Shown here one piece after another: positions 8,709 to 16,304 of a stretch of DNA of 64,000 bases. The notes under the pieces were generated by a model. It was given only the letters and a program-made list of their open reading frames with translations. It made no database searches and was not told the origin of the DNA. Positions within the stretch are counted from its first letter, which is position 1. Each line of letters opens with the position of its first letter. The position numbers and the translations under genes were made by a program. This DNA comes from an uncultured Lachnospiraceae bacterium (GTDB lineage Bacteria > Bacillota > Clostridia > Lachnospirales > Lachnospiraceae): assembly GCA_910583895.1 (NCBI GenBank), contig CAJTYJ010000001.1:62001-126000 (forward strand). The letters are read 5' to 3'.

Positions 8709-9731
8709 CTATAACGCTTTCCCCGCCAGCACTTCTTTGTAGTCTTCGTAGTTTTTCTTCAGAAGCGCCGGCGTATCCAGCCCATACGGACATTTCTTTT
8801 TGCAGGAATCACAGTGTCTGCAGTCCTCGATCTTTCTCATCTTCTCCTGCCACTCGGGCGTCAGATAGGGAGCCGAAGGGGACCGGCGCAGGAGCAGGGA
8901 CATGCGGGCGCAGTTGTTGATCTCGATGTCGGCGGCACAGGGCATACAGTAGCCGCAGCCCCGGCAGAAATCTCCGAGGAGCTCTTTTCTGTCTTTTTCA
9001 ATCACCGCTGAGAGTTCTTCGTTCATCACCGGCGGATGCTCCACGAAGGAAAGGAACTGGGAGAGCTCCTCCTCGCGCTGAATGCCCCACAGAGGCAGTG
9101 CCTCCGGATACTGGGCCTGGAACGCGTAGGCGGCGGCTGCGTTGGTGATCAGACCGCCGGATAAGGCCTTCATGGACAAAAATCCCATATCCTTTTCCCG
9201 GCAGCCTTTCAGCAGTTTTAATTCCGGTTCGCCGGACAGATAGCAGAAGGGGAACTGCAGCGTCTCGTAAAGTCCGCTTTCGATGGCTTCCTGAGCCACA
9301 TTCAGCCGGTGGTTCGTGATGCCGATGTGCAGGATCATCCCCTTCTTCTTCGCCTCCAGAGCCGCGTCATAGATCCCGCTCTCATCCCCGGGCTTCGGGC
9401 AGAAGGCAGGATTGTGGAACTGATAGATATCCAGATGATCGGTCTTTAAGTTCAAAAGGGTCGTCTCAAGATCCTTCCAGAATCCTTCCGCCGTCACAGC
9501 TCCGGTCTTGGAGGAGATAAAAAGATGTGCCCGCCGGTCCGAAAAGGCGGCGCCCAGCTTTTCTTCGCTGTCCGTATACATACGTGCCGTATCGTAGAAA
9601 CGAATCCCTCCGTCATAAGCTCTGTGCAGCAGGCGGACGGCATCCTCCCTTAGGATTCTCTGTATGGGAAGCGCGCCGAATCCGTTTTTGTTGACGGTGA
9701 TCTCTGTCTTTCCCAGACGTACATTTTCCAT
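8709..9731 (-). CDS. Aldo/keto reductase with C-terminal iron-sulfur motifs
   Basis: The 340-residue product has an aldo/keto reductase barrel at the N-terminus. The usual catalytic tetrad is visible: Asp and Tyr in YDTARMY, Lys in SSKTG and His in YQFHNP. The C-terminal third carries two cysteine clusters, CRGCGYCMPC and CRHCDSCKKKCPYG, as in the ferredoxin-like tail of clostridial proteins often annotated as oxidoreductases. It probably reduces a small carbonyl compound with NAD(P)H and may pass electrons through 4Fe-4S clusters. The ATG at 9731 is preferred over an in-frame start 57 bases upstream because AAGGAG lies nine bases before it. Substrate unknown. Confidence 0.85.
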   Translation of the reverse strand: MENVRLGKTEITVNKNGFGALPIQRILREDAVRLLHRAYDGGIRFYDTARMYTDSEEKLGAAFSDRRAHLFISSKTGAVTAEGFWKDLETTLLNLKTDHLDIYQFHNPAFCPKPGDESGIYDAALEAKKKGMILHIGITNHRLNVAQEAIESGLYETLQFPFCYLSGEPELKLLKGCREKDMGFLSMKALSGGLITNAAAAYAFQAQYPEALPLWGIQREEELSQFLSFVEHPPVMNEELSAVIEKDRKELLGDFCRGCGYCMPCAADIEINNCARMSLLLRRSPSAPYLTPEWQEKMRKIEDCRHCDSCKKKCPYGLDTPALLKKNYEDYKEVLAGKAL

Positions 9732-9933
9732 AGAACAAGTCTCCTTTTGGTGTGGTTTTTTGTGAAACTTTACAATTACCTCTTGCAATTATTTTTCTGT
9801 ATATTATTATTAGTAACATAAGAATCTGCTTTTGGCAAGTTATTGCAGCTGCACAGGCAGAAATTATGTAACAGATCAGCCCAGGACTTTGCATCTCCTG
9901 CAAAGTCTGTGAAAACACGAAAATTGAGTCAAG

Positions 9934-9977
9934 GGAATCTGCCCCACACCGAAGGCGATTTGGATTGGGCAGATTCC
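9934..9977. promoter_or_regulatory. Perfect 11-bp inverted repeat upstream of the sugar kinase
   Basis: GGAATCTGCCC (9934-9944) is the exact reverse complement of GGGCAGATTCC (9967-9977), separated by 22 bases. It sits between the divergent reductase and kinase genes and could be an operator or a leader hairpin. The rest of the gap 9732-10039 holds an AT-rich stretch (9770-9825) that may contain promoters, but I could not fix one. Confidence 0.45.
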
Positions 9978-10039
9978 GTAACAGGGAAGCCGGAGGCTGA
10001 ACGGTTACGAAATTATTTTAAATGGAAAAGGGGTTTTTT

Positions 10040-11164
10040 ATGGAGAAAAAAATCATGGTTGCAGGGCATTTGTGCCTGGATATCACACCGGTGTTTCCGC
10101 CGGGAAAGAGCCAGAATCTGTCGGACTATCTGATTCCCGGAAAGCTGATACAGATGGATCCTGCCACGATCCATACGGGAGGAGCAGTGGCCAATACGGG
10201 GCTGGCGTTGAAAAAACTCGGGGCTGACGTGCGGCTGGTGGGCAAGATCGGAAAGGATGCCTTCGGGGATCTGGTACTTGGAATTATGAGAAAATACGGT
10301 GCAGACCAGGATGTGGTGGTGGACGAAAAGGACAATACTTCCTATACGATCGTCGTGGCGCCTCCCGGAGTCGACCGGATCTTCCTGCACAGTCCGGGAG
10401 CGAATGACAGCTTTGGCACAGAAGATATTCCGGAAGAAAAACTTTCGGATCTTTCGCTTTTTCATTTTGGTTATCCAGCTACCATGAAGCGCATGTACAA
10501 AGGTGGCGGAGCCGAACTTTTGCATATGCTGAAAAAAGTTCGGGAAAAAGGGATTGCGGTTTCTCTGGACCTGGTAGCTGTGGATGAAGAATCGGAGGCC
10601 GGGAAGGAAGACTGGGGACAGATTCTTGCCGATGTGCTCCCTTATGTGGACTTCTTTGTTCCAAGTGCCGAGGAACTTTGCTATATGCTGGATCATGACC
10701 GATATGAGACCTGGATGAAAAGGGCGGACGGAAAAGATGTGACAGAGATCCTGAATGTGGAAGAAGACATCCGGCCTCTGGCGGATCAGGCCATGAAGCT
10801 GGGAGCAAAAGTTCTGCTGATCAAATGTGGTGCTTCCGGGATGTATTACCGCGCCGGTGCCAAAGAGGTGATTCAGAAGATTCCCAAGGCAGCCGGGCTT
10901 GATGCTGACGGCTGGGCAGGCAAAGAGGGATTCTTCCAAAGCTATGTTCCAAAGAGAGTGCGTTCCGGTGCGGGAGCCGGGGATTCGAGCATTGCGGCAT
11001 TTCTCTGTGCGGCTCTGAGGGGATACCCTATGGAGCAGTGCGTCAGTCTGGCGGCAGCAGAAGGAGCATCCTGTGTGGAAGAGTTTGACGCCTTAAGCGG
11101 GATAAAGACTTTAGAAGAGCTGGAAGCAAAGATTAAGAGCGGATGGAAGCAGAGAAAGTTCTAA
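10040..11164 (+). CDS. PfkB family sugar kinase
   Basis: The 374-residue protein shows the two PfkB signatures: an N-terminal glycine-rich segment (GGAVANTGLALKKLG) and the C-terminal GAGAGDSSIAAF, whose Asp is the catalytic base. Family members phosphorylate ribose, fructose, tagatose-6-phosphate, nucleosides and similar substrates. The gene is 237 bases upstream of a sugar-binding lipoprotein in the same orientation, so it probably phosphorylates the sugar imported by that transporter. The ATG at 10040 is chosen because AAGGGG lies six bases upstream; an in-frame ATG at 10022 has no binding site. The exact sugar is not determinable here. Confidence 0.88.
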   Translation: MEKKIMVAGHLCLDITPVFPPGKSQNLSDYLIPGKLIQMDPATIHTGGAVANTGLALKKLGADVRLVGKIGKDAFGDLVLGIMRKYGADQDVVVDEKDNTSYTIVVAPPGVDRIFLHSPGANDSFGTEDIPEEKLSDLSLFHFGYPATMKRMYKGGGAELLHMLKKVREKGIAVSLDLVAVDEESEAGKEDWGQILADVLPYVDFFVPSAEELCYMLDHDRYETWMKRADGKDVTEILNVEEDIRPLADQAMKLGAKVLLIKCGASGMYYRAGAKEVIQKIPKAAGLDADGWAGKEGFFQSYVPKRVRSGAGAGDSSIAAFLCAALRGYPMEQCVSLAAAEGASCVEEFDALSGIKTLEELEAKIKSGWKQRKF

Positions 11165-11193
11165 GGAAGCACTGATTCCGTTATCGCTTCCTT
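11163..11193 (+). terminator. Hairpin at the end of the kinase gene
   Basis: AAGGAAGC (11163-11170) pairs with GCTTCCTT (11186-11193). It overlaps the stop codon and lacks a T-run, so it may stabilise RNA rather than terminate. Confidence 0.4.
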
Positions 11194-11259
11194 GGAGCCT
11201 TTGGCGGATGTGCACGGATTTGCAGAAGAAAATGCTGCTTTGCAGCGTAAATCCGGCGC

Positions 11260-11310
11260 GGGAAATGCTTTCATCAGCGTTTCCCTAAAAAATAACATGA
11301 CAAATGTCAT
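11260..11310 (+). promoter_or_regulatory. Hairpin and short palindrome upstream of the sugar ABC operon
   Basis: GGGAAATGC (11260-11268) pairs with GCGTTTCCC (11277-11285). Directly after it comes the palindrome ATGACA-AA-TGTCAT (11297-11310), about 90 bases before the start codon. Its size and position fit an operator. The reverse strand of the first hairpin (TGAAAGCATTTCC) resembles a catabolite-repression element with one central mismatch, which is only suggestive. Confidence 0.35.
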
Positions 11311-11401
11311 CTGAAAATGGTTACATTTTACAGGTGCAAAAGAGAAGGAAATCCATTAAGATAGGACATGTAATACAAATAACTCTATGGGAGGAATAAA
11401 A

Positions 11402-12457
11402 ATGAAGAGAAAATTTGTAAGCGCACTGTTATGTACCGCTCTGGTGGCTGCAATGGCAGTAGGATGCGGTGGAAAATCTGAGACTACAGAGGCACCGGCA
11501 GCGGATGCACCGGCAACAGATGCAGAGGCAGACGCAGAGACACCGGCAGCGGATGAGGCAGCAGGCGATGCAGAGGCTGAGACGGAGACTCCGGCAGCAG
11601 GCGGCGGAAAAGTATTCGGCTATACCTGTATGGATGGAACCAATCCGTTCTTCGTGACGCTGGAAGCAGCGATCAGAGAAGTAGTAGAGGGCAATGGCGA
11701 TACCCTGATTTCCATGGATCCGGGCAACGATTCCAATACCCAGATCGATCAGATCGAGGATATGATCTCCAGAGGCGTAGAGATCATGTTCGTGAACCCG
11801 GTAGATGCAGACGGTATCATTCCGGCGCTGGATATGCTGAAAGATGCAGAAGTTACCATGTTCGGCTTTGATACACAGGTTGGTGATATGAGTTATCTGA
11901 CTTCCTATGCAGGTTCTGATAACTACAATGCAGGTTATGTTTGCGGCGAAGACCTGGCGAAGAAAGTTCCGGAAGGCGGAGATATCCTTGTACTGGATTC
12001 CCCGACCATGCAGTCTGTAACCGACAGAACCGATGGTTTCCTGAAAGCAATCGAGGAGTCCGGCGTGACCTTCAATATCGTTGGACAGCAGGATGCACAG
12101 GGCAACCAGCAGGTGGCAAATGAGAAAGCAACAGACCTTCTGACTGCAAACCCGGATGTAGTCGCTATCTTCGGCGGCAATGATCCGACCGCTCTTGGCG
12201 CATACGCAGCAGCCGATGCAGCAGGCGTATCTCCGCTGATCTACGGCGTGGACGGATCTCCGGACGTAAAAGCGCTTCTGAAAGACACCATGCTTGAGGG
12301 TACCGGCGCTCAGTCTCCGATCACCATCGGCAAGACCATCGCAGAGACTGCATATGCTTGGCTGAACGGCGAGACGGTAGAAGAATTTATTCCGATCGAG
12401 ACCTTCCTTGTAACCGCAGACAACGTAGACGATTACGGAACAGACGGCTGGCAGTAA
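11402..12457 (+). CDS. Sugar ABC transporter substrate-binding lipoprotein (RbsB type)
   Basis: The 351-residue product is a periplasmic-binding-protein-1-like lipoprotein. It has a signal peptide with lipobox AVGC (Cys22), an Ala/Glu/Thr/Asp-rich linker (about 25-65) and the ribose/galactose-binding fold starting at VFGYTCMDGTNPFF. Motifs such as IFGGNDPTALGA and YGVDGSPDVK are typical hinge and ligand-pocket segments. It should capture a monosaccharide and deliver it to the ATPase and permease encoded next. The ATG at 11402 has GGGAGG eight bases upstream. It is clearly paralogous to the lipoprotein at 15345; both end in GWQ. Confidence 0.9.
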   Translation: MKRKFVSALLCTALVAAMAVGCGGKSETTEAPAADAPATDAEADAETPAADEAAGDAEAETETPAAGGGKVFGYTCMDGTNPFFVTLEAAIREVVEGNGDTLISMDPGNDSNTQIDQIEDMISRGVEIMFVNPVDADGIIPALDMLKDAEVTMFGFDTQVGDMSYLTSYAGSDNYNAGYVCGEDLAKKVPEGGDILVLDSPTMQSVTDRTDGFLKAIEESGVTFNIVGQQDAQGNQQVANEKATDLLTANPDVVAIFGGNDPTALGAYAAADAAGVSPLIYGVDGSPDVKALLKDTMLEGTGAQSPITIGKTIAETAYAWLNGETVEEFIPIETFLVTADNVDDYGTDGWQ

Positions 12458-12495
12458 GCAATACAAAGGACCGTAACTGGTAAACAAGACAGTGA

Positions 12496-12534
12496 AAGGG
12501 CTTTGCTCCTGTAAGCGGAGCAGAGTCCTTTTCT
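12496..12534 (+). terminator. Intercistronic attenuating hairpin after the binding-protein gene
   Basis: AAGGGCTTTGCTCC (12496-12509) pairs along 14 positions (two G-U) with GGAGCAGAGTCCTT (12517-12530), followed by TTCT. A hairpin here would keep binding-protein mRNA more abundant than the ATPase/permease message, as is common in ABC operons. Confidence 0.7.
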
Positions 12535-12565
12535 GAATACATACAAGACAGGTGGTGGCGATTTC

Positions 12566-14050
12566 GTGAGTGAACAATATTTACTTGAGATGCGGGGAAT
12601 CAGTAAATCTTTCCCGGGTGTAAAAGCCCTCCAAAATGTTGGACTTCAGTTAAAGGCCGGGGAAGTACATGCGCTTCTTGGAGAGAACGGCGCCGGAAAG
12701 TCCACTTTGATCAAGGTCCTTGGCGGTATCTATCATGCCGAAGAGGGAGAGATCTATATCGAGGGGCAGAAGGTAAAGATTGACGGTGTTGTGGCGGCAC
12801 GGGAGGCGGGAATCTCCATCGTGCATCAGGAGCTGGTGCTGGTTCCGTATATGACGGTTGCCGAGAATATCTTCCTTGGAAGAGAACCGGGCAGCAAGCT
12901 GAACATCAACCGCAGACAGATGTCAAAGGATGCACAGGAGCTTCTGGACGCCTATGAGATGCATATTGATGCGGATACGCTGGTGGAGCATTTGACCATC
13001 GCCCAGCAGCAGATGGTGGAGATCGTAAAGGCAATCTCCTTTAATTCCAGAATTCTGGTTATGGATGAGCCGACGTCTTCGATCTCGGACAAAGAGGTGG
13101 GATTCCTTTTTGAGACGATGCGCGCGCTGACAAAGAAAGGCGTGGGGATCATTTACATTTCGCACAAGATGAGCGAGCTGGAGGAGATCTGTGACCGGGT
13201 GACGGTCATGCGTGACGGACAGACCGTCGGCACAAAAGTGGTAAAAGAGACGAACAAAGACGATCTGATTGCCATGATGGTTGGCCGGGAGCTGACCAAT
13301 TATTATACGAGGGATTATCTGACGCCGGGGGATGTGATTTTGAAATGTGAGCATATTTCCGATGGAAAGATGGCGAAAGATGCAAGTTTTGAGCTTAGAA
13401 AAGGGGAAATTATCGGGTTTGCAGGTCTGGTTGGTGCCGGACGAAGTGAGACGATGAAAGCAGTCTTCGGACTTGCGCCGCATATGACGGGGGATGTCTA
13501 TGTGGAAGGACAGAAGGTGCAGATCAAGTCTCCGGTGGATGCGTTGAAATATGGGATTGCTCTCGTCCCGGAGAGCCGTAAGGAAGAGGGACTTTACAAA
13601 GTGCAGAGCGTCCGCTTTAATTCCACGATTGAAGTGCTTTCGCAGTTTATCAAAAGTCTTCACGTGAATGCGAAAAAGGAAGAAGAGATTACACAGAAAT
13701 ATATCGATATGATGGCGACCAAGACGCCCAGTCAGGAGCAGGTGATCGGCAACCTGTCCGGCGGGAATCAGCAGAAGGTGATGATCGGCCGCTGGCTGGC
13801 CACAGATCCAAAGATTCTGATTCTGGATGAACCGACCCGCGGCGTGGACGTGGGAGCGAAAGCAGAGATCTATACAATTATGAACGATCTGGTGAAGCAG
13901 GGCATGTCCATCATCATGATCTCCTCGGAGCTTCCGGAGATCATCAACATGAGTGACCGTGTCTATGTGATGAACGACGGCCGCGTGACCGGATGTCTGG
14001 ATCATGAAAGTGTCACCCAGGAATCCATCATGCAACTTGCAGCAAAATAA
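12566..14050 (+). CDS. Sugar ABC transporter ATP-binding protein (RbsA/MglA type)
   Basis: The 494-residue protein is a tandem-ATPase importer subunit. The first cassette shows Walker A GENGAGKST and Walker B ILVMDEPTSS with a degenerate signature (LTIAQQQM). The second cassette has a diverged P-loop (GLVGAGRSE), signature LSGGNQQK and Walker B ILILDEPTRG. This asymmetry is normal for the RbsA/MglA/XylG group. It powers uptake through the permease at 14301. Translation starts at GTG 12566, with AGGTGG upstream. Confidence 0.93.
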   Translation: MSEQYLLEMRGISKSFPGVKALQNVGLQLKAGEVHALLGENGAGKSTLIKVLGGIYHAEEGEIYIEGQKVKIDGVVAAREAGISIVHQELVLVPYMTVAENIFLGREPGSKLNINRRQMSKDAQELLDAYEMHIDADTLVEHLTIAQQQMVEIVKAISFNSRILVMDEPTSSISDKEVGFLFETMRALTKKGVGIIYISHKMSELEEICDRVTVMRDGQTVGTKVVKETNKDDLIAMMVGRELTNYYTRDYLTPGDVILKCEHISDGKMAKDASFELRKGEIIGFAGLVGAGRSETMKAVFGLAPHMTGDVYVEGQKVQIKSPVDALKYGIALVPESRKEEGLYKVQSVRFNSTIEVLSQFIKSLHVNAKKEEEITQKYIDMMATKTPSQEQVIGNLSGGNQQKVMIGRWLATDPKILILDEPTRGVDVGAKAEIYTIMNDLVKQGMSIIMISSELPEIINMSDRVYVMNDGRVTGCLDHESVTQESIMQLAAK

Positions 14051-14284
14051 AAAACAGCATCCCATGAGATGCGGAACTTGAAAACAGCGAAAGCCCGTAC
14101 AGGGCCCAGATGGATTTCAGGACGCATAGCGGCCGGAAATGCATCTATACCCCGGGTTCTGGGAGGGCTGCAGCGGAACTTGAAAACAGCGAAAGCCCGT
14201 ACAGGGCCCAGATGGATTTCAGGACGCATAGCGGCCGGAAATGCATCTATACCCCGGGTTCTGGGAGGGCTGCAGCGGAACTTG
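14051..14284 (+). repeat. Three tandem family-1 leader elements, two of them identical 102-bp units
   Basis: A 30-base mini element (14051-14080; stem GCATC/GATGC) is followed by two identical 102-bp units (14081-14182 and 14183-14284). Each element begins AAAACAGC and ends GCGGAACTTG. The 102-bp unit folds as a long hairpin: GC/GC base, AGCCC/GGGCT, CCCAGA/TCTGGG, GATG/CATC and ATTTC/GGAAAT. The last GCGGAACTTG is followed within four bases by AGGAGG and the permease ATG. The same flanks occur at 22550, 31729 and 37965. Confidence 0.85.
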
Positions 14285-14300
14285 AATAGGAGGAACTGTT

Positions 14301-15272
14301 ATGACAGCCAGAATGAAAAATGGAGTTGTCAAATATTTTAAAGACAATATCGGCATTATCATCGCACTGCTGGCGATGTGTATCTTTTTGGTGATTTTTC
14401 CGACCACCCGGACGACGTTTCTGACCCCGAAAAATGTGTTTAATATCTTAAGACAGAATGCTTCGAACCTGTTTTTGGCAACTGGTATGACGATGGTCAT
14501 CATCCTGGGCGGCATCGAGCTTTCGGTTGGTTCGGTAATCGCGCTGTCCGGTGTTGTGGCAGCCGGTTGTGTGGTGAACTTCGGCCTTCCGGAGATCGTA
14601 GGTTTCCTGGCAGCCATCGGCGTGGGCGCGCTGGTCGGCATGTTCAACGGCTTTGTGATCTGTAAGACGGATATCCCGCCCTTTATCGTGACCCTGGCTT
14701 CGATGAACATCACCAAGGGAATCGCCCTTGTGCTGACCGGCGGTTCTCCGATCCGTTGTATGACAGACACCTTCAAATTTCCGGGTGCTGGATATGTAGG
14801 ACCGTTTCCGACGCCGGTTATCCTGATGATCATCGTGTTCATCATTGCAGTACTCATGGTCAACCGGACGCAGCTTGGACGCCATATCTATGCGGTGGGC
14901 GGCAATGCCCAGGCGGCGAAATTCTCCGGTATCAATGTACAGAGGGTAAAATTTATCGTCTATACCTATACGGGTATCATGTCCGGTATCGCGGGCGTGG
15001 TGGTGGCATCCCGTCTGTATTCCGGACAGCCCACAGCCGGTGACGGCGCGGAGATGGACGCCATCGCGGCGGTGGTCGTGGGCGGTACTTCCATGAGCGG
15101 CGGTTCCGGACGGCTTGGAGGAACCCTGATCGGTGTGCTGATCATCGGTGTGCTGAACAACGGTCTGAACCTTATGGGCGTGGACTCCAACTGGCAGTAT
15201 ATTGTCAAAGGCTTTGTCATCCTGCTGGCAGTCTACGTAGACTTTATCCGCAACAAAAAAGCGGGAAGATAA
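14301..15272 (+). CDS. Sugar ABC transporter permease (RbsC type)
   Basis: The 323-residue protein is a very hydrophobic multi-pass membrane subunit of the BPD_transp_2 family. Typical segments are GIELSVGSVIALSG near residue 70 and the GGTSMSGGSGRLGGTLIG region near 250. With the preceding ATPase and lipoprotein it completes a ribose/galactose-type importer. Unusually, it is separated from the ATPase by three tandem leader elements, suggesting that its translation is controlled separately. The start ATG has AGGAGG eight bases upstream. Confidence 0.93.
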   Translation: MTARMKNGVVKYFKDNIGIIIALLAMCIFLVIFPTTRTTFLTPKNVFNILRQNASNLFLATGMTMVIILGGIELSVGSVIALSGVVAAGCVVNFGLPEIVGFLAAIGVGALVGMFNGFVICKTDIPPFIVTLASMNITKGIALVLTGGSPIRCMTDTFKFPGAGYVGPFPTPVILMIIVFIIAVLMVNRTQLGRHIYAVGGNAQAAKFSGINVQRVKFIVYTYTGIMSGIAGVVVASRLYSGQPTAGDGAEMDAIAAVVVGGTSMSGGSGRLGGTLIGVLIIGVLNNGLNLMGVDSNWQYIVKGFVILLAVYVDFIRNKKAGR

Positions 15273-15294
15273 TCGGTTTTTCACATGTAAAGAG

Positions 15295-15329
15295 AGTCTC
15301 CTTGAGCCTTCGGGCTTTAGGGGACTTTT
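15295..15329 (+). terminator. UUCG-loop terminator between transporter and sensory module
   Basis: A 14-position stem (15295-15308 with 15313-15326, one mismatch and two G-U pairs) closes a TTCG loop and runs into TTT-G. It likely reduces read-through into the sensory genes. Confidence 0.75.
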
Positions 15330-15344
15330 GTGCCGGAGGAAAAG

Positions 15345-16289
15345 ATGAAAAAGTATTGGCTGATTTTGGGAATCCTTTTTCTGTCCGGGCTTTTGCCCGG
15401 CTGCGGACGGATGGAGGAACCGGCAGGGGAACATCCGCCCCGGCTGTTCGGCGCCACCTATATGACCAGGAACAATCCCTATTTTGATGTGCTTCATGAG
15501 GCTTTGGAGGAAGTGGTGGAAGGAAACGGAGACATTCTGATCTCCCGGGACCCCAGCCAGAACCAGGAAAAGCAGAACGCTCAGATCCAGGAGATGATCG
15601 AAGAAGGAATCGAAGTCCTGTTCCTGAATCCGGTGGACTGGGAGAAAGTAAAGCCTGCCCTGGAGGCGTGCAGGGAAGCGGGCGTGGTGGTGATTGACGT
15701 GGATACGGTGGTAAAAGACACCGAATATGTGGTCTCCATCGTGGAGACGGACAATTACCTGGCGGGCGCGCTCTGCGCGGAGGATATGATGCGACGACTT
15801 AATCATGCGAGGATCGTGGTCATCGGCAATCCGATCCAGACCTCCATCGAGAACCGGGTGCAGGGCTTTCTGGATATGATTGAAGGGAATGACAACTATG
15901 AAGTGGTGTATACCGGCGTGGGAGCCGGAGAGTTTGAAGTTTCCGCGGAGGTCGTTGCGGAGTTTCTGAAGACAGGGACGGAGTTTAATGTGGTGCTGGG
16001 CGGGAACGATCCGACGGCGCTTGGCGTACTGGCGGCGCTTCAGCAGTACCGGAGGGATAAAGATGTACTGATCTACGGGATCGACGGCTCTCCGGATTTT
16101 AAAGGGATGCTGGAGCTTGGATATGTGACGGGAACCAGCGCCCAGAGTCCCAAGACCATCGGAGAGGTGGCGGCCCAGACAGCGTACGACTACTTAAGCG
16201 GCAGGGAAGTGGAGCCTTACATCAGCATCGAACCTTATATGATCACCCGGGATAATCTGGATGATTATGAAGTCAACGGCTGGCAGTAG
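15345..16289 (+). CDS. Sugar-binding lipoprotein, probable input protein of a two-component system
   Basis: The 314-residue lipoprotein (lipobox LPGC, Cys20) has the same fold as the transporter binding protein at 11402. Shared stretches include EEVVEGNGD/REVVEGNGD, GGNDPTALG, YGIDGSPD/YGVDGSPD, AQSP-TIG and the ending GWQ. It lacks the acidic linker. It is not followed by transport genes but by a histidine kinase and response regulator, 15 bases downstream. Duplicated binding proteins used to present ligand to a membrane kinase are known in clostridia and in ChvE/VirA-type systems, so a sensing role is inferred. The ATG at 15345 has GGAGG six bases upstream; a GTG at 15330 is less likely. 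Confidence 0.82.
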   Translation: MKKYWLILGILFLSGLLPGCGRMEEPAGEHPPRLFGATYMTRNNPYFDVLHEALEEVVEGNGDILISRDPSQNQEKQNAQIQEMIEEGIEVLFLNPVDWEKVKPALEACREAGVVVIDVDTVVKDTEYVVSIVETDNYLAGALCAEDMMRRLNHARIVVIGNPIQTSIENRVQGFLDMIEGNDNYEVVYTGVGAGEFEVSAEVVAEFLKTGTEFNVVLGGNDPTALGVLAALQQYRRDKDVLIYGIDGSPDFKGMLELGYVTGTSAQSPKTIGEVAAQTAYDYLSGREVEPYISIEPYMITRDNLDDYEVNGWQ

Positions 16290-16304
16290 CGCTGGAGGTG
16301 GCAT

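Noticed and set aside
14051..14284. Possible CRISPR array or coding repeat
   Set aside because: Only two identical 102-bp units without spacers. The unit folds as a hairpin with flanks shared at other gene starts, and the open frame through it has no binding site of its own.
14448..15806. Long minus-strand open frame (452 codons)
   Set aside because: It runs opposite the permease and sensory lipoprotein genes, both with clear family motifs; its product is His-rich without any domain.
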